From Cupriavidus gilardii J11 (GTDB lineage: Bacteria; Pseudomonadota; Gammaproteobacteria; Burkholderiales; Burkholderiaceae), in NCBI RefSeq assembly GCF_007829435.1, contig NZ_VLJN01000007.1:53802-87827 (forward strand): a stretch of 34,026 nt of DNA. The letters run 5' to 3'. The position numbers were made by a program, and so were the translations under genes. Every line of letters starts with the position of its first letter. Position 1 is the stretch's first letter. The notes under the pieces are model-generated. The model saw only the letters and a program-made list of their open reading frames with translations, did not search any database and was not told the origin of the DNA. This document shows, in pieces, positions 32,360-34,026 of the stretch.

Positions 32360-33310
32360 TTATGCCTTACGCGCCAACGGGTACACCTTGGTTTCAAAAT
32401 ACGGGACGGCTGGATCATCATCGGGAATCACTGAAATCAACTCATCGATGATGCTCGATGTAAGAGGTTCACCCTTGATGTGAATTTTTGGGTGCTCGTG
32501 GATGGGGGTTATCGCTTCAGTAGCCGAGGTTGGGTGAATATCCCACCCCTCCGTCACAATACCCGCCAGCCCCCAACCATCGCGACATGTCCAAAGAATT
32601 GGGCCGCCGCTCATACCGCTGAGATTGTTCGCTTCGGGCAGACTTTCAAGCTCGGCCTGTAGCCGCAATGACGATTCGCACGCTGCTTCAAACGGGGCAA
32701 CTGCGACTACCGTCGGCATGCTAAGCTTCTGCACATTCCCGTCGCTTTTACGAGAAATCCGACTTTGCTCCGGGAAACCAGTAGCTATTCCGCCCAAGTG
32801 AGGTAAGGAATTATCAGGCGGCATACCGATCCGATTGAATGGAATAGCTTCCCGCCCAATCTTAGCAAAGGTCTCGCTCGTAATGCGCGCTATTGCCAGA
32901 TCCTTCCCTTGGTCGGTAAAGTTATCGATCCAGGCCGGATAGAACTTCGCGTTGATGTGAATCTGCTCGGTCAGCGTCGGATATCGGAATCCAAGAAAGC
33001 CACCCACTGGCGGAACGATCTTGGGTAAGGTCTTACGGAAACTGGCCTCCTCTTTCTCCAATGCATCAAGCACGTGCCGGCATGTAATTCCATACACCTG
33101 ATTGTCGCGCTGGACAAACGTTAGGGTGCCGCTCCTTACTTTCGGCTGCTGACCCGCCGTGGCAATAAGGTCGCCCTCTCTTCTCAAGTTGAGACCGAAT
33201 GAATTGGTGATGTAGATCGGAATGCAAAATCGATAGCTGTTGACCTGGCCGGACCCATCTTCGAGGTCGTCGTGAATGCAGATTTTATCGCTCGTTGTAT
33301 CAGTGGTCAT
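32360..33310 (-). CDS. Cytoplasmic trypsin-like serine protease
   Basis: A 316-residue protein without signal peptide or membrane helix. The trypsin-fold catalytic residues are visible: His79 (YGITCRHVLDAL), Asp137 (QGKDLAIARI) and Ser234 (NLSGMSGGPILW). No PDZ domain follows, unlike DegP. The rest is a strand-rich body and a short C-terminus ending VYPLARKA. GC content is visibly lower than in the flanking genes, indicating horizontal transfer. Stand-alone trypsin-like domains of this sort occur among phage-defence and stress genes. A defence role is only suggested by the AbiTii and HEPN neighbours. ATG 33310 is chosen. A TTG twelve bases upstream is less likely. It is convergent with the dnaE2 remnant. 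Confidence 0.75.
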   Translation of the reverse strand: MTTDTTSDKICIHDDLEDGSGQVNSYRFCIPIYITNSFGLNLRREGDLIATAGQQPKVRSGTLTFVQRDNQVYGITCRHVLDALEKEEASFRKTLPKIVPPVGGFLGFRYPTLTEQIHINAKFYPAWIDNFTDQGKDLAIARITSETFAKIGREAIPFNRIGMPPDNSLPHLGGIATGFPEQSRISRKSDGNVQKLSMPTVVAVAPFEAACESSLRLQAELESLPEANNLSGMSGGPILWTCRDGWGLAGIVTEGWDIHPTSATEAITPIHEHPKIHIKGEPLTSSIIDELISVIPDDDPAVPYFETKVYPLARKA

Positions 33311-33434
33311 TTTAACGTCCAAGTGCGGAGCACCAGCAGGGAGGCAGCGGCTTTGAGTAGCGCAAGGAAGAGAGCCGCGATCGAATGGCCTACGTCACCT
33401 GCGATATATCTGCCTAATGGAGTTAGGGCACGAC

Positions 33435-33458
33435 GTCCAAGAATTGGACAGCGCTGTC
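33435..33458. promoter_or_regulatory. Two overlapping palindromes between hns and the protease gene
   Basis: GTCCAA-GAA-TTGGAC (33435-33449) overlaps the perfect palindrome GACAGCGCTGTC (33447-33458). They lie in the leader of the minus-strand protease gene just after the hns terminator, a typical operator position. No known regulator motif was matched. Apart from these, 33311-33530 contains no convincing gene, although one frame there ends in an ATGA overlap with the protease start. Confidence 0.4.
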
Positions 33459-33469
33459 TCCATGGGATC

Positions 33470-33501
33470 AAAAAAGGACGTCCCGCTATGTAGAGCGGGA
33501 C
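33470..33501 (-). terminator. Intrinsic terminator of hns
   Basis: On the minus strand GTCCCGCT, a six-base loop and AGCGGGAC form a perfect 8-bp stem, followed by GTCC and six T residues (33475-33470). It is 29 bases beyond the hns stop. Confidence 0.9.
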
Positions 33502-33530
33502 CGACGATTCAGGCCTTCCGCCACCTGGAC

Positions 33531-33830
33531 TTAACCTTGCTCGATGCGAAATTTCTCGCGATTCTTTCCCAGCCAACCAGGAGCACGACCACGACCTGAC
33601 CAAGTCTTTCCAGTTTTCGGGTCTTGATACATAGGGACGGACTCGGATGGTGCCTTGCTACGCGGGCGGCCCCGCCCGCGACGGCGGGTCAGGTCGTCAA
33701 CCGTCAGACCATACAGGTCCATGAGACCGTGGATCTGCTGGATTGCCGCACCCACTTCAGCCTTGCGCGCCTCTTCCAATTGTGCTTCCAGTGCTTCCTT
33801 TTGTGCCAATAGCTCTTTATACGTCGTCAT
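33531..33830 (-). CDS. hns: H-NS family nucleoid protein
   Basis: A 99-residue H-NS-type protein. An N-terminal coiled coil for oligomerisation (YKELLAQKEALEAQLEEARK) is followed by a linker and the C-terminal DNA-binding domain. It carries an AT-hook-like RRRGRGRPRSK and the signature YQDPKTGKTWSGRGRAPGWL, common in betaproteobacterial H-NS. Such proteins bind AT-rich foreign DNA and silence it, so this one probably silences the AT-richer protease and Abi region beside it. GGAGA is well placed before ATG 33830. A strong terminator follows. The upstream 50 bases and the neighbouring gene recur at 29463-29710 with hns lost. Confidence 0.9.
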   Translation of the reverse strand: MTTYKELLAQKEALEAQLEEARKAEVGAAIQQIHGLMDLYGLTVDDLTRRRGRGRPRSKAPSESVPMYQDPKTGKTWSGRGRAPGWLGKNREKFRIEQG

Positions 33831-34026
33831 ACTATTCTCCGAGAGGTAATGGAGTGTAGCCACGGGCGGTCTAAGGGGTTTATTCCCCATGCGAGACGAA
33901 GTCAAAGTGGGCCGCCGCGTAAAGCGGATTGCAACCCCACACTTCTCGACCGTCGCGATAAAAGACGCACCACTTACCATCGCTGACGCACTGAGCCTCT
34001 GGGAAGATCTCGCTATGGCGTTGGCG
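33820..34026. repeat. Diverged direct repeat, right copy (partner 29463-29710)
   Basis: The small gene, the GAGAGGTAAT gap and the hns start region are matched by 29463-29710. The alignment reaches the window edge, so the right copy may extend further. Confidence 0.75.
33880..34026 (-). CDS. Small hypothetical protein, C-terminal part (runs off right edge)
   Basis: The last 48 codons of a minus-strand gene end at TAA 33880-33882. The product reads HSEIFPEAQCVSDGKWCVFY, then DGREVWGCNPLYAAAHFDFV and ends SHGE. It is nearly identical to the 86-residue protein at 29515-29775, differing in few positions and at the extreme C-terminus. The N-terminus is outside the window. It lies 49 bases upstream of hns in the same direction, so the two may be co-transcribed. 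The function is not known. Confidence 0.65.
   Translation of the reverse strand, partial: RQRHSEIFPEAQCVSDGKWCVFYRDGREVWGCNPLYAAAHFDFVSHGE

Noticed and set aside
33307-33470. Possible small hydrophobic ORF ending with an ATGA overlap at the protease start
   Set aside because: The overlap is suggestive, but there is no ATG/GTG start with a ribosome-binding site after the hns terminator, and the upstream part is antisense to hns.
1-34026. CRISPR arrays, rRNA or tRNA genes, and insertion sequences with intact ends
   Set aside because: I looked for regularly spaced repeats, tRNA cloverleaf patterns and complete transposases and saw none. Only the two transposase remnants at 1920-2833 are present.

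Overview
This window is high-GC DNA of a Pseudomonadota bacterium, most likely a betaproteobacterium (Burkholderiales-type imuA-imuB-dnaE2 cassette, H-NS and IS110/IS66 relatives). A Pseudomonas or Xanthomonadales host cannot be excluded, because much of the window is horizontally mobile. No rRNA, tRNA or CRISPR array was recognised.

Left flank (1-3057): the 5' part of a conserved genomic-island gene runs off the left edge on the minus strand. It is followed by a gene-free stretch, a minus-strand LysR regulator with a dyad just upstream of its start, and two decayed transposase fragments (IS66 TnpC, IS110).

Core island (3058-19345): one uninterrupted plus-strand array of 15 genes matches the known transmissible locus of stress tolerance (tLST; also called locus of heat resistance or clpK island). 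The order is an excisionase-like HTH protein, Hsp20, the ClpK/ClpG disaggregase, a phospholipase D-type cardiolipin synthase, an extra FtsH, a second Hsp20, YfdX1, YfdX2, HdeD, a two-part HPF-like/sigma-like protein, a zinc-type thioredoxin, a KefB-like antiporter, PsiE, an M48 membrane peptidase and a DegP-like protease. Together they cover cytosolic disaggregation, membrane-protein turnover, periplasmic quality control, redox repair and ion homeostasis. A second LysR paralogue of the same length follows, so the island sits between two related LysR genes.

Middle (20487-23354): small accessory genes lie here: a DUF2188 protein, a stand-alone ATP-dependent DNA-ligase adenylation domain, short hypothetical or membrane ORFs and three convincing intrinsic terminators. 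Then comes the SOS mutagenesis cassette imuA-imuB-dnaE2 (23355-28610), preceded by a near-perfect LexA box.

Right flank (28611-34026): this is an accessory region, in part visibly AT-richer, with a defence-like character. It holds two small coupled genes, a small gene that recurs at the right edge, an Abi-like HEPN protein, a candidate structured small RNA with its own promoter and terminator, an AbiTii-domain protein, a cytoplasmic trypsin-like protease and an H-NS protein. Embedded in it is a scar: sequence related to the region upstream of imuA is fused to a frameshifted 3' end of dnaE2. This implies a second imuAB-dnaE2 locus that lost its middle. The repeat structure and the Abi/RNA/AbiTii group are the least explained parts of the window. 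The tLST itself is a known system.
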